From the NCBI RefSeq assembly GCF_014644455.1, contig NZ_BMKS01000010.1, positions 1 to 64,000 of the forward strand: a DNA stretch of 64,000 nucleotides, read 5' to 3'. The position numbers were made by a program, and so were the translations under genes. A model generated the notes under the pieces. It was given only the letters and a program-made list of their open reading frames with translations. It searched no databases and was not told where the DNA came from. The stretch comes from Caldovatus sediminis (GTDB lineage: Bacteria; Pseudomonadota; Alphaproteobacteria; Acetobacterales; Acetobacteraceae). Of this stretch, positions 1 to 8,197 are shown piece after piece. The first letter of the stretch is position 1; the number at the start of each line of letters is the position of its first letter.

Positions 1-63
1 TGCGCAGGGGATCGAATCGGTTTTGTAAACCGAAGGCCGGGGGTTCGAATCCCTCACCCGGCA
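1..63 (+). tRNA. tRNA-Thr(TGT), 3' part only
   Basis: The window opens inside a tRNA. The anticodon stem 17-21 pairs with 29-33 around a seven-base loop (22-28) whose anticodon at 24-26 is TGT, reading ACA threonine codons. A T arm with the canonical TTCGAAT loop follows, then the 3' acceptor strand and discriminator A at 63. CCA is not encoded. The 5' acceptor strand and most of the D arm lie outside the window. Confidence 0.9.
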
Positions 64-774
64 GGGGATCCGCGCATGCGCAAGCCCCGCGGCCGGACGC
101 ACGGTGCGGCGCCGGATGCGCCGAGCCCGGACGGGGCGCCGGCAAGAAAACTCCGACCCCCCTATCCAACGAGAAGTTGCATAGTTTTCCCGACGCCACA
201 ACCATGGATCAGGTTCAGCACCCGCTGCCCGTGCCTGAGGTTTCGATGTCCGGCTCTGCACGCCCGTGTCCGCTCGCCGCAGCGTCGGCCAGTTCGCTGC
301 CCGGCCCGGCGGACCTCCTCGCCGAACTCGCCGCGGCGCTGGAGCGCGAAGACCCTCCGCCGACCGCCGCGCCGGCCGCGGACGCAAACCGCCGGCCGCC
401 CGCGACGCGCTGACGTGCGTCGCCGTTCCAAGGCCCACGGGCACGCGACGGCGTGTGCGGCTCCTGAACCGTTGGAGGCTCTCGCGCCAGGAAGGGCCGG
501 ACCGCGTCGCAGGCACGGCAAGGGGCGTATCCGTCCTGATCACGGGGTTCGCACCCCGACGCGCATTGCGCCGCCCCCCCCGCGCGCGCAGCCTCCGCTA
601 CGGCTGCTGCCCGACTGGTGCACGGGCGCTGCAAGGGCGGCACCGCGACCCCTGATGCCGGGCACCCCGCCCTCGCCGAGCGGCCCGGAACGGTCCAGGG
701 ATGGAGGCGGAACGGCGCCCCGTGGGGAGGGACCGTCATCCGCCCGGGGGACGAGACTGCGTCGGCAAGGCGCA
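64..774. other. Gene-poor tract after tRNA-Thr
   Basis: About 700 bases between the tRNA and the next confident gene. Reading frames here look like GC-bias artefacts on both strands and carry no recognisable domain. The segment around 145-205 is clearly richer in A and T than its surroundings and could hold a promoter for the small frame at 204-413. The rest (414-774) shows only a short GC-rich hairpin near 543-558. It may be an old integration scar next to the tRNA, but no integrase or flanking repeat is visible. Confidence 0.5.
204..413 (+). CDS. Possible small protein, unrecognised
   Basis: A 69-residue frame starting at ATG 204, with a possible TTG start nine codons earlier at 177. It follows a short A/T-richer stretch that could be a promoter. 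The middle reads as an amphipathic, acidic helix (residues ~30-50, Leu-Ala-Glu rich) and the tail is Pro/Ala/Arg rich. I do not recognise a family. The frame could equally be chance in this GC-rich tract, since competing frames overlap it on both strands. Confidence 0.22.
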   Translation: MDQVQHPLPVPEVSMSGSARPCPLAAASASSLPGPADLLAELAAALEREDPPPTAAPAADANRRPPATR

Positions 775-1170
775 TCAGGCGCGTCGAAAGCGCACCTCGG
801 CCCCCGGCGAATCCCGCGTCGCTTCGCCCTCGCCGACGTCCATCACCGCGAGCAGCGCGACCCGTCCGCGACCGGGAACATCGAGGATCGGCGGGTCGAG
901 CGAGACGACGCGGGTGCCCTCCGGCACCTCGACCTCGCCGTAGCGGACCGGCGTGCCGAGCTCCGCCTCCTCCTGGCCCAGAGGGTGGGCATCCACCGGC
1001 GCATCGCTGCCGGCGTAGCCGGCGGCCCGCATCGGAACCAGGGTCCAGTGCGTCTCGACCGTACCGGCGCCGCCCGCGCCTGAGGGGGCATCGGGCACCG
1101 GCGCGGGGCGCCGCACCTCGTAGCGATAGACGGTGAAGCGTGCGGCCAATCGGGTCGTCTCCCGTCGCAT
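775..1170 (-). CDS. Hypothetical protein, 131 aa
   Basis: ATG at 1170 (complement of 1168-1170), stop at 775. The protein starts with a basic segment, then an extended beta-rich-looking body with short hydrophobic strands and many Val/Gly/Glu residues, ending in an Arg-rich tail. There is no signal peptide or membrane segment and no family I recognise. It is divergently oriented from the large peptidoglycan-binding protein at 1302, so the 131-bp gap probably carries both promoters. The reading frame continues upstream to about 1839 only as the antisense shadow of that neighbour, which is why I use the internal ATG. Confidence 0.55.
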   Translation of the reverse strand: MRRETTRLAARFTVYRYEVRRPAPVPDAPSGAGGAGTVETHWTLVPMRAAGYAGSDAPVDAHPLGQEEAELGTPVRYGEVEVPEGTRVVSLDPPILDVPGRGRVALLAVMDVGEGEATRDSPGAEVRFRRA

Positions 1171-1301
1171 CGCGGTCAAACTCGCCGGGACGGGATCGGT
1201 TGCCGTGCCGGATCCCGGTGCCTGCGGTCTCGCTGCCGATGGCCGGCGTGGCAAAATCGCGCTAGAGTTGCATCCGCCCGCCGTCCCGCCCGACGAGATC
1301 C

Positions 1302-3593
1302 ATGCACGACGCGCCGCCGCAGCCCTGGCTTCGGCATCACCCCGGGTTCCGCGCCAGCGGCGTCCCGCTCCAGGCCCGGCGCCTGTCCGTCTTCGGCGTG
1401 GCGGCGGCGTTCGCCGCCGGGGTGGCGCTCCTCGGCGGCGCGACGCCGGGGTTGGCGCAGCAGCGCGACCCGCCCCGCGGGGGCGCGGCATCGAGCGTCG
1501 CGGCCACCGAGGAAGCCGCGGCATTCGCCGAGGCCGTCCGCGCCCGGGAGGCGGCGCGCGCCGCCCGGGAGGAAGCAGCGGCGGCACTCGCCGTCGCGGA
1601 GCAGCGCGCGGCGGCCGCGCGGGTGCCGGTCGAAGCCCGCTTCGCCGTCCCCCTCGCGACCCAGCGCGCCGCGCTGGAGGCGGCGCGGGCCGAGCGCGAG
1701 GCGGCAGCGCGCATGCCGGAGATCCCGCCGGAACAGAGCCGCCTGCTCGCCCGCCGCGTCGCGGCCGAACGGACGATCGCCGAGGCGGAGCGGCGGCTCG
1801 CCGCGGCGGCCGAGGTGCAGGCCGCCGGAGAGCGGGCACGCGATGCCGCCGCCGAGCGCGCCCGCACTGCCCGGACCGAGCTCGGTCGCAACGAGGAGGC
1901 GATCGCCGAGATCGCCCGCCAGCGCGCCGCGCTGCTCGCTCCCGGCGCCAGGATCCGCGAGGAGCACCTGCGCGCCGCCCGCGAGGAGGAACGCCGCCTG
2001 GTGGCGCTGGAGGCCGAGTTCACCCCGGTCTTCGAGCAGGCGAAGCGCGCCCTGCGGCCTGTCCTCCTCCAGCGCCTGCCGGTGCTGATCCGGCTGAAGG
2101 AGCAGGCCGAGGGGATGGACCGCTTCCTTTATTGCGCCGACAAGCGCGAGCGGCTCGAGGCCTACTTCACCTCGGCCATCCTCGGCCTGCAGGCGACGGT
2201 GGCGCTGCGCGGCACCGATGCCAGCATGCTGAGCGGCGCCCTGGTCTGGCTGGGCGAGGACTCGCTCAACAATTTCCGCGAGGCCCGGTGCTCCGACCCC
2301 GCCTCGGTGGCGCGCGCCCTGGCGGAGAACGCGCAGGAGCGGCTCGCCGTGGTGACCCTGCGCGCACAGGCGCTGCGCCAGGTGGTCGCCCGCGAGACCA
2401 GGGCCGCGGAGGAGGCGGAGGCGCAGCGCGTGCGGGCTGCCGAGGCGATCGCCGCCGCCCGCGCGGACCTGGACCGCGCGCGCGCCGAGCACGACGGCGC
2501 CGATCAGGCATTGCAGGCGCGCGCCGCCGAGTTCCTCGCCATCGCCGGACCGCTGGCTGCCGCCCGTCGGGACGCGCTGGAAGCGGCGGAGGCGCGCCTC
2601 GAGGCGGCGCGGACGCAACTCGCGGCGGTCGAGGCCGCCTACGCCGCCGCGCTCGAGGCCGAGGTGCCGGGGACGGCGGCTGCGCAGGCGGCCGCGCAGG
2701 CGGCCGCCGCGCGGGCGGAGCAGGCGGAGGCGGCCGCCGCGGCAGCCGGCGACGCCTTCGCGGAGGCGCTCGCCGCGGACTATGCGCAGCGCTTCGTCGC
2801 CATCGCCTCCCGCCCCGCCCCCGGCTGGCCGCGGCCCGGGCCGCGAGGGCTGCCGCAGGGCGGCCCGGCGGCGCTGTGCGCCGAGATCGCGAACACCGGG
2901 CCCCTCGCGCTGCGCGCGGTCGAGGTGGACCTGCAGTTCCGCGGCCGCAGCCTGGACGCAGCGGGGATCCCGGTCGCGGAGGCGCTCGGCGCCTATGGCA
3001 ACCGCGGCGTGTTCGAGCCGGTGTCCCACACCCAGGCGCGCGAGCTTGTCGCCGGCCTGCCGCCGCGCGGGCGCTGGCAGACCGAGCGCGGCGCGTGCCC
3101 GGTCATCGAGCTGGCCCGGCTCGTCGAGGGAGAGCGCGGCCGGGCGTTCGCGGCCGCCGCGGGCGGCGCCGCGGGGCTGGTTCGCAACGCGGGCCAGTGG
3201 CGATACGCGGTGCGGGCGGTGCGTCTGGCGCGCCCGGATTCGCTCCGCCGGACCACCGCGGAGATCTGGGCGTACGAGACCGAACCGCACCGCGTGGTCT
3301 TCGCCGCCGAGCTGCGCCAGGTCGAGGACGCCGCGCTCGCGCCGCCCCTCGCCGCGGCGCCCGGGCCGGAGGTCGCGGCGGCGGCCGACGAGGTGGCGGA
3401 GCTCGACCGGCCGACGGTCATGCAGGTGCAGCGCGCGCTGAACGCGCTCGAGTTCGACGCCGGCACGGCGGACGGGATCGCCGGGCCGCGGACCCGCGAG
3501 GCGATCCGCGCCTACCAGCGCAGCCTGGGCCAGCCGCAGACCGGCGAGCTGACCCGGCGGCAGCTCAGCCGCCTGCTGGCGGGATCGAGCTGA
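1302..3593 (+). CDS. Exported coiled-coil protein with C-terminal peptidoglycan-binding domain
   Basis: 763 residues. An N-terminal hydrophobic stretch (about residues 30-55, ending in a TPGLAQQ-type cleavage region) looks like a signal peptide preceded by a long basic n-region. Residues ~60-520 are extremely Ala/Glu/Arg rich with heptad-like patterning, consistent with long coiled coils interrupted by a short segment with several aromatic and Cys residues (about 270-345). A globular part follows (~525-690). The last ~60 residues (about 703-763) match a PG_binding_1 domain: QVQRALNALEF, then DGIAGPRTREAIRAYQ. The likely role is a periplasmic, wall-associated structural or cell-division protein. 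The exact function is unknown and no close family name can be given. ATG 1302 is the first Met of the frame. Confidence 0.8.
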   Translation: MHDAPPQPWLRHHPGFRASGVPLQARRLSVFGVAAAFAAGVALLGGATPGLAQQRDPPRGGAASSVAATEEAAAFAEAVRAREAARAAREEAAAALAVAEQRAAAARVPVEARFAVPLATQRAALEAARAEREAAARMPEIPPEQSRLLARRVAAERTIAEAERRLAAAAEVQAAGERARDAAAERARTARTELGRNEEAIAEIARQRAALLAPGARIREEHLRAAREEERRLVALEAEFTPVFEQAKRALRPVLLQRLPVLIRLKEQAEGMDRFLYCADKRERLEAYFTSAILGLQATVALRGTDASMLSGALVWLGEDSLNNFREARCSDPASVARALAENAQERLAVVTLRAQALRQVVARETRAAEEAEAQRVRAAEAIAAARADLDRARAEHDGADQALQARAAEFLAIAGPLAAARRDALEAAEARLEAARTQLAAVEAAYAAALEAEVPGTAAAQAAAQAAAARAEQAEAAAAAAGDAFAEALAADYAQRFVAIASRPAPGWPRPGPRGLPQGGPAALCAEIANTGPLALRAVEVDLQFRGRSLDAAGIPVAEALGAYGNRGVFEPVSHTQARELVAGLPPRGRWQTERGACPVIELARLVEGERGRAFAAAAGGAAGLVRNAGQWRYAVRAVRLARPDSLRRTTAEIWAYETEPHRVVFAAELRQVEDAALAPPLAAAPGPEVAAAADEVAELDRPTVMQVQRALNALEFDAGTADGIAGPRTREAIRAYQRSLGQPQTGELTRRQLSRLLAGSS

Positions 3594-3605
3594 CCTCCGC
3601 GCCGC

Positions 3606-4163
3606 TCAGGCCGCGTCCTCGGAGAGCTGTGGCGGCGTGGCCGGATTGATGCCGGCCGCGGCGATCGCCGCGTTGAGGTCCGACTGCGTGCAGAGGCCGA
3701 GGATCACCGGATCGCGCGGCTTGATGTTGGGGCTGTTCCAGTGGGTGCGGTCGCGCACCTTCTGGATCGTCTCCTTGGTCGTGCCGAGCAGCTTGGCGAT
3801 CGCCGCATCCGGCAACTGCGGGTAGTGGCGCAGCAGCCAGGCGATGGCGTCGGGCCGGTCGATGCGCTTGGCCACCGGGGTGTAGCGCGCGCCCTTGGTC
3901 CGCGGCTTGGGCAGCGGGACCGAGGGTTCGCTGAGCCGCAGCCGCGCATTCGGGTCGGCCTCGCAGCGGGCGATCTCCTCGCGCGTGAGCTGGCCGCTGG
4001 CGATCGGGTCGAAGCCGACGATGCCCTGCGCCACCTCGCCATCGGCGATGGCCTGGACCTCGAGGGGGTGCATGCCGACAAAGTCGGCGATCTGGTCGAA
4101 GGTCAGCGAGGTCTTCTCGATCAGCCACACGGCGGTGGCCTTCGGCATCAGGGGCAGCGGCAT
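3606..4163 (-). CDS. trcR: DUF1013 family cell-cycle transcriptional regulator TrcR
   Basis: 185 residues, full length for the DUF1013 family, which is restricted to alphaproteobacteria. In Caulobacter the homologue TrcR is a transcription factor tied to the cell cycle. Visible features are an N-terminal helical segment with TAVWLIEKTSLTFDQIADF, a conserved central PLPKPRTKGARYTPV block, and a second helix-turn-helix-like segment (LPDAAIAKLLGTTKETIQKV) followed by RTHWNSPNIKPRDP. It diverges from the DUF1192 gene; the 153-bp gap holds a short palindrome at 4231-4245. Function is assigned by family resemblance. Confidence 0.9.
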   Translation of the reverse strand: MPLPLMPKATAVWLIEKTSLTFDQIADFVGMHPLEVQAIADGEVAQGIVGFDPIASGQLTREEIARCEADPNARLRLSEPSVPLPKPRTKGARYTPVAKRIDRPDAIAWLLRHYPQLPDAAIAKLLGTTKETIQKVRDRTHWNSPNIKPRDPVILGLCTQSDLNAAIAAAGINPATPPQLSEDAA

Positions 4164-4230
4164 GGGAGGACCTTCAGGGTCGGGCCGGGCGGTCGTGGGG
4201 GGGAGGGCCGGCCGGCGCGCCTCCCTCCTC

Positions 4231-4245
4231 TGGCAGCGGCTGCCA
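4231..4245. promoter_or_regulatory. Short inverted repeat between divergent trcR and DUF1192 gene
   Basis: TGGCAG-CGG-CTGCCA: two perfect six-base arms around three bases, in the gap between divergent genes and just left of an A/T-richer stretch at 4246-4257. Its position fits an operator or a promoter-proximal protein site. The arms are short enough to arise by chance at this GC content. Confidence 0.3.
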
Positions 4246-4316
4246 AGGATATAGAGTGGGGTCCCGGGCGGGTCAAAGCCCGCGCCCGGGCGACAGGAAC
4301 GGGCAAGGCAGGACCG

Positions 4317-4532
4317 ATGTTCGACGACGAGGAGGAACGGCTGCGGCGCCAGGCCGCGGCCTCCGCGAAGGGGCGGCGAGGGCTGGAACCGGCGGTCCTG
4401 GACGGCTGGTCGGTGGCCGAGATGCGGGACTATGTCGCGGCGTTGCGTGCCGAGATTGTCCGCACCGAAGCCGCGATCGCCGCCCGCGAGGCGCAGCGCG
4501 GCGCGGCCGACGCGCTGTTCCGCAAGTCCTGA
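4317..4532 (+). CDS. DUF1192 family small protein
   Basis: 71 residues with the DUF1192 layout: an acidic start (MFDDEEERLRR), a central LDGWSVAEMRDYVAALRAEI block, and a helical tail ending AALFRKS-like. DUF1192 proteins are short, uncharacterised alphaproteobacterial proteins predicted to form a helical hairpin. ATG 4317 is chosen because the family motif starts immediately and the upstream frame is low complexity. It is divergent from trcR and convergent with the DUF853 ATPase. Confidence 0.85.
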   Translation: MFDDEEERLRRQAAASAKGRRGLEPAVLDGWSVAEMRDYVAALRAEIVRTEAAIAAREAQRGAADALFRKS

Positions 4533-4561
4533 GGCGGAGGCAGCGGCGGGCGGGCCGTAGC

Positions 4562-6199
4562 CTAGCGCCGGTGAAGGATCGTGCCGAGCACGCCGCGCAG
4601 CACCGCGTTGCCGATCTGGCGCCCCACCGCGGAGCCGATACTGCGCGCCGCCGACTTCGCCATCGCCTCGGCGACGCCCTGGCGCCGGCCGCGGTCGCCG
4701 GTGAGGATGTCGCCGAGCAGCCCCCCCCCGGTCGGGGCGCGCCCCGGCTGCCCCGGCGCAGGGACGCGGCGGGCCTGCGGCACGATGTCGGGGATCCGGC
4801 CCCGGGCGCTAGGACCCTGGGGGGGCACCCTGACGCCACCCCAGGGGTCGCCGCCGCGCACCGGCGCTGAACCGGTCTCGACGCGATGCGGGCCCGGATC
4901 GGCCATCGCCATGGTGGCGCGGCCGGTCAGCAGCTCGTAGGCCGACTCGCGGTCCATCTCCTCGTCGTAGCGGCCGGCGAGCGGGCTGCGGACGAGGATC
5001 GCGGCCCGCTCTTCCGGCGTGATCGCGCCGATGCGCGAGCGCGGCGGGCAGATCCGCGCGCGCTCCACCGGCGTCGGCGTGCCGTCCGCGGCGAGGGTCG
5101 AGACCAGCGCCTCGCCCACGCCGAGCTGGCCGATCACCTCCTCGACGCGCAGCCTCGGGTTGGGCCGGAAGGTCGCGGCCGCGGCGCGCACCGCCTTCTG
5201 CTCCGCCGGGGTGAAGGCGCGCAGCGCGTGCTGCACCCGGTTGCCGAGCTGGCCGAGCACGCCGGCCGGCAGGTCGAGCGGGTTCTGGGTGACGAAATAG
5301 ACGCCCACCCCCTTGGAGCGGATCAGCCGCACCACCGTCTCGACCTTCTCGACCAGCGCCTTCGGCGCGTCGCGGAACAGCAGGTGCGCTTCGTCGAAGA
5401 AGAACACCAGCTTCGGCCGGTCGAGGTCGCCGACCTCAGGCAGCTCCTCGAACAGCTCGGAGAGCAGCCAGAGCAGGAAGGTGGCGTAGAGGCGCGGGCT
5501 GTGGATCAGCCTGTCGGCGGCGAGCACGTTCACCGCGCCGCGCCCGTCCGGCGTGAGGAGCATCATGTCCTCCAGCGCCAGCGCCGGCTCGCCGAAGAAG
5601 TGGTCCGCCCCGGCTTCCTCGAGCATCAGCAGGCGGCGCTGGATGGTGCCGATGGTGGCCTTGCCGACGCGGCCGTAGACGGCGCCGATCTCGTCGGTCC
5701 GCTCCGCGACGTGGCTCAGGATCGCGCGGAGGTCCTTGAAGTCGAGCAGCAGCAGGCCCTCGTCGTCGGCGAGGCGGAAGGCGATCGTGAGCGCGCCCTC
5801 CTGCGTCTCGTTCAGCTCCAGCATGCGAGCGAGCAGCAGCGGGCCCATCTCGGCGACGGTGGCGCGCAGGCGGTGGCCCTGCGCGCCGAACAGGTCCCAG
5901 AAGACGACCGGGGCGGGCTCGTAGGCGAAATCGGCGATCCCCAGCTCCCGCGCGCGGGTCTCGATCCTGGGGTTGGGCGTGCCGGGCTGGCTCAGGCCGG
6001 CGAGGTCGCCCTTGACGTCGGCGCAGAAGACGGGGACGCCGGCGCGCGAGAAGCCCTCGGCGAGGACCTGGAGCGTGATGGTCTTGCCGGTGCCGGTGGC
6101 GCCGGCGATCAGGCCGTGCCGGTTGGCGCGGGAGAGAAGCAGCTCGCAGGGGCGCTCGCCCCAACCGATCAGGATCGCCTGCCGCGCCGCCGCCGTCAT
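4562..6199 (-). CDS. DUF853 / HerA-like ATPase (YjgR type)
   Basis: 545 residues, close to the usual length of the DUF853 family, a branch of HerA/FtsK-like P-loop ATPases. Walker A is GATGTGKT at residues 33-40, Walker B is LVFFFDEAH near residue 265, and a [12 protein letters not shown] sensor-like block follows. The last ~100 residues are Gly/Pro/Arg rich with a short [11 protein letters not shown] helix, as in many members. The cellular role is not established; family members are cytoplasmic and sometimes linked to DNA or membrane processes. ATG 6199 gives the expected N-terminus. It is convergent with the DUF1192 gene. Confidence 0.88.
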   Translation of the reverse strand: MTAAARQAILIGWGERPCELLLSRANRHGLIAGATGTGKTITLQVLAEGFSRAGVPVFCADVKGDLAGLSQPGTPNPRIETRARELGIADFAYEPAPVVFWDLFGAQGHRLRATVAEMGPLLLARMLELNETQEGALTIAFRLADDEGLLLLDFKDLRAILSHVAERTDEIGAVYGRVGKATIGTIQRRLLMLEEAGADHFFGEPALALEDMMLLTPDGRGAVNVLAADRLIHSPRLYATFLLWLLSELFEELPEVGDLDRPKLVFFFDEAHLLFRDAPKALVEKVETVVRLIRSKGVGVYFVTQNPLDLPAGVLGQLGNRVQHALRAFTPAEQKAVRAAAATFRPNPRLRVEEVIGQLGVGEALVSTLAADGTPTPVERARICPPRSRIGAITPEERAAILVRSPLAGRYDEEMDRESAYELLTGRATMAMADPGPHRVETGSAPVRGGDPWGGVRVPPQGPSARGRIPDIVPQARRVPAPGQPGRAPTGGGLLGDILTGDRGRRQGVAEAMAKSAARSIGSAVGRQIGNAVLRGVLGTILHRR

Positions 6200-6386
6200 G
6201 ATGCCCCGCCCTCGCTCGCCCGCTCCCGCCCTATTCTGGGGATGGCGGAGCCGCGGGGAAACCCTTGCGGCCCGGCTTCCCCGCCGCTATACGCCGCGCC
6301 TCTCCCGCGCGCCGGTGCGATGGACGGGCATGCCCGGCCGCGGCTCCGCGCCCCGATCCGGGGCGCTTCCGACCCGGAGGTCCGAA

Positions 6387-6593
6387 ATGCCCAAGATGAA
6401 GACGAAGTCGAGCGTCAAGAAGCGCTTCCGGCTCACCGCCACCGGCAAGGTCCTGGCGGGGCCCGGCAACAAGCGCCACAACCTCATCGCCCGCAGCCAG
6501 AAGGCGAAGCGGCAGAACCGCGGCAGCCAGGTGCTGACGCCGCAGGACGCGCGGACGGTGAAGCAGTGGATGCCCTACGGCATCGAGCGCTGA
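6387..6593 (+). CDS. rpmI: 50S ribosomal protein L35
   Basis: 68 residues, full length. It begins [15 protein letters not shown] and continues with the characteristic [13 protein letters not shown] segment of bacterial L35. It is a basic protein of the large subunit. It lies 14 bp upstream of rplT and is almost certainly co-transcribed with it. Unlike the classical infC-rpmI-rplT order, infC is not upstream here but about 33 kb away on the other strand. Confidence 0.97.
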   Translation: MPKMKTKSSVKKRFRLTATGKVLAGPGNKRHNLIARSQKAKRQNRGSQVLTPQDARTVKQWMPYGIER

Positions 6594-6607
6594 AGGAGGG
6601 CTGAGCG

Positions 6608-6985
6608 ATGGCGCGTGTCAAGCGGGGCGTCACCAAGCACGCCCGCCACAAGAAGATCCTCAGGCTCGCCAAGGGCTATGTCGGGCGCAGCAGCACCTCC
6701 TACCGGATCGCGCTGGAGCGCGTGGAGAAGGCGCTGCGCTACGCCTACCGCGACCGGCGCAACAAGAAGCGCGACTTCCGCGGCCTCTGGATCCAGCGGA
6801 TCAACGCCGCGGTGCGCGAGCACGGCATGACCTACAGCCAGTTCATCGCCGGCGCGAAGGCGGCGGGCATCGGGCTGGACCGCAAGGTGATGGCGGCGAT
6901 CGCCTTCGACGACCCGCGCGGCTTCGCGGCGCTGGTCGAGAAGGCGCGGGCGGCCCGCCCGCAGCCGACGCTGGCGGCGCGGTAG
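6608..6985 (+). CDS. rplT: 50S ribosomal protein L20
   Basis: 125 residues with the L20 signature: [19 protein letters not shown] at the N-terminus, then [17 protein letters not shown] and [13 protein letters not shown]20 is an early-assembly 23S rRNA binding protein and in many bacteria also represses its own operon by binding leader RNA. It directly follows rpmI. Two GC-rich hairpins lie downstream at 6994-7016 and 7033-7059, ahead of pheS. Confidence 0.97.
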   Translation: MARVKRGVTKHARHKKILRLAKGYVGRSSTSYRIALERVEKALRYAYRDRRNKKRDFRGLWIQRINAAVREHGMTYSQFIAGAKAAGIGLDRKVMAAIAFDDPRGFAALVEKARAARPQPTLAAR

Positions 6986-6993
6986 GCGGCCAC

Positions 6994-7016
6994 CGCGGGG
7001 GATCGTCGCCCCCGCG
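6994..7016 (+). promoter_or_regulatory. Hairpin 3' of rplT
   Basis: A perfect 8-bp stem (6994-7001 with 7009-7016) around a seven-base loop, eight bases after the rplT stop codon. No T-tract follows. It may protect the rpmI-rplT 3' end, or form part of a two-hairpin arrangement with 7033-7059. Confidence 0.4.
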
Positions 7017-7032
7017 CGAAGGCGTTCAGCAG

Positions 7033-7062
7033 AGGGCCGCTTCCGCGAGGGGCGGCCCTTTT
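7033..7062 (+). terminator. Rho-independent terminator or attenuator between rplT and pheS
   Basis: A perfect 8-bp stem, AGGGCCGC (7033-7040) with its complement at 7052-7059, an 11-base loop, and four T residues starting at 7059. It sits between rplT and pheS, so it could terminate rpmI-rplT or attenuate read-through into pheST. I see no Phe-rich leader peptide in the gap, so a classical enterobacterial-type phe attenuator is not supported. Confidence 0.6.
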
Positions 7063-7080
7063 CGCATCCGGGACCGGACG

Positions 7081-8193
7081 ATGACCGACGCGACCACGAT
7101 GACGACGGCCGGGGGAGAGGACCTCGAAGCCCTGCGGCGCGAGACGGAGGCGGCGCTCGCCGCCGCCGCCGACCTGCGCGCCTGGGACGCGGTGCGGGTC
7201 GCCACGCTCGGGCGGAGCGGGCGGCTGACCGCGCTGCTCAAGGGCCTCGGCCAGGTGCCGGCGGAGCGACGCAAGGAGCGCGGCGCCGCGCTGAACCGCC
7301 TGAAGGCCGAGCTGGAGGCGGCGATCGAGGCGCGCCGCCTCGCGCTCGAGCAGGCGGAGCTGGAGGCGCGCCTCAAGGCCGAGCGGCTCGACGTCACCCT
7401 GCCGCCGCGCCCGACCGCGCCCGGCACGGCGGCCGAGGGCGGCATCCACCCGATCAGCCGCACCGTCGAGGAACTGACGGCGATCTTCGGCGCCATGGGC
7501 TTCGCCGTCGTCGAAGGCCCGGACATCGAGAGCGACTGGCACAATTTCGGCGCCCTCAACATCCCCGAGCACCACCCGGCGCGCCAGGACCACGACACCT
7601 TCTACCTGCCCCCCGGCCCCGACGGCCGCCGCCCGGTGCTGCGCACCCACACCTCCCCGGTGCAGATCCGCACCATGCTGACGCAGGCGCCGCCGATCCG
7701 CGCCATCGTGCCGGGGCGCACCTACCGCGCCGACCACGACGCGACCCACTCGCCGATGTTCCACCAGGTGGAGGGGCTGGTGATCGACCGCGCGATCACC
7801 CTCGGCCACCTCAAGGGCTGCCTGATCGACTTCCTGCGCGCCTTCTTCGGCATCCGCGACCTGCCGGTGCGCTTCCGCGCCAGCTACTTCCCCTTCACCG
7901 AGCCCTCGATGGAGGTGGACATCAGCTGGAACCGCAGGACCGGCGAGCTCGGCAAGGGCGAGGACTGGCTGGAGATCCTCGGCAGCGGCATGGTGCACCC
8001 GAAGGTGCTGGCGAATTGCGGGCTCGACCCGCGCGTCTGGCAGGGCTTCGCCTTCGGCATGGGAATCGAGCGCATCGCCATGCTCAAGCAGGGCATGACC
8101 GACCTCCGGCCCTTCTTCGAGAGCGACGTGCGCTGGCTGCGCCACTACCGCGCCGATCCGCTCTCCCCGCCCTCGCTGGCGGAGGGGGTGTGA
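7081..8193 (+). CDS. pheS: Phenylalanine-tRNA ligase alpha subunit
   Basis: 370 residues. It carries the N-terminal coiled-coil tRNA-binding segment (about 10-110) and the class II catalytic core. The motif 2 region reads [17 protein letters not shown] and motif 3 reads [17 protein letters not shown]. With PheT it forms the cytoplasmic alpha2beta2 enzyme charging tRNA-Phe. The stop codon is four bases from the pheT start, so the two are co-translated from one message. ATG 7081 follows the putative attenuator by about 20 bases. Confidence 0.97.
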   Translation: MTDATTMTTAGGEDLEALRRETEAALAAAADLRAWDAVRVATLGRSGRLTALLKGLGQVPAERRKERGAALNRLKAELEAAIEARRLALEQAELEARLKAERLDVTLPPRPTAPGTAAEGGIHPISRTVEELTAIFGAMGFAVVEGPDIESDWHNFGALNIPEHHPARQDHDTFYLPPGPDGRRPVLRTHTSPVQIRTMLTQAPPIRAIVPGRTYRADHDATHSPMFHQVEGLVIDRAITLGHLKGCLIDFLRAFFGIRDLPVRFRASYFPFTEPSMEVDISWNRRTGELGKGEDWLEILGSGMVHPKVLANCGLDPRVWQGFAFGMGIERIAMLKQGMTDLRPFFESDVRWLRHYRADPLSPPSLAEGV

Positions 8194-8197
8194 GGCG

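Noticed and set aside
543-558. A T-arm-like hairpin (GGGGTTCG context) in the tract after tRNA-Thr
   Set aside because: The loop is the wrong size for a tRNA T loop and no other cloverleaf arm surrounds it, so it is not a second tRNA or an attachment-site copy.
76-1083. A 335-codon plus-strand frame after tRNA-Thr
   Set aside because: Extreme Arg/Pro composition, no domain, and it overlaps the better-supported minus-strand gene at 775-1170.
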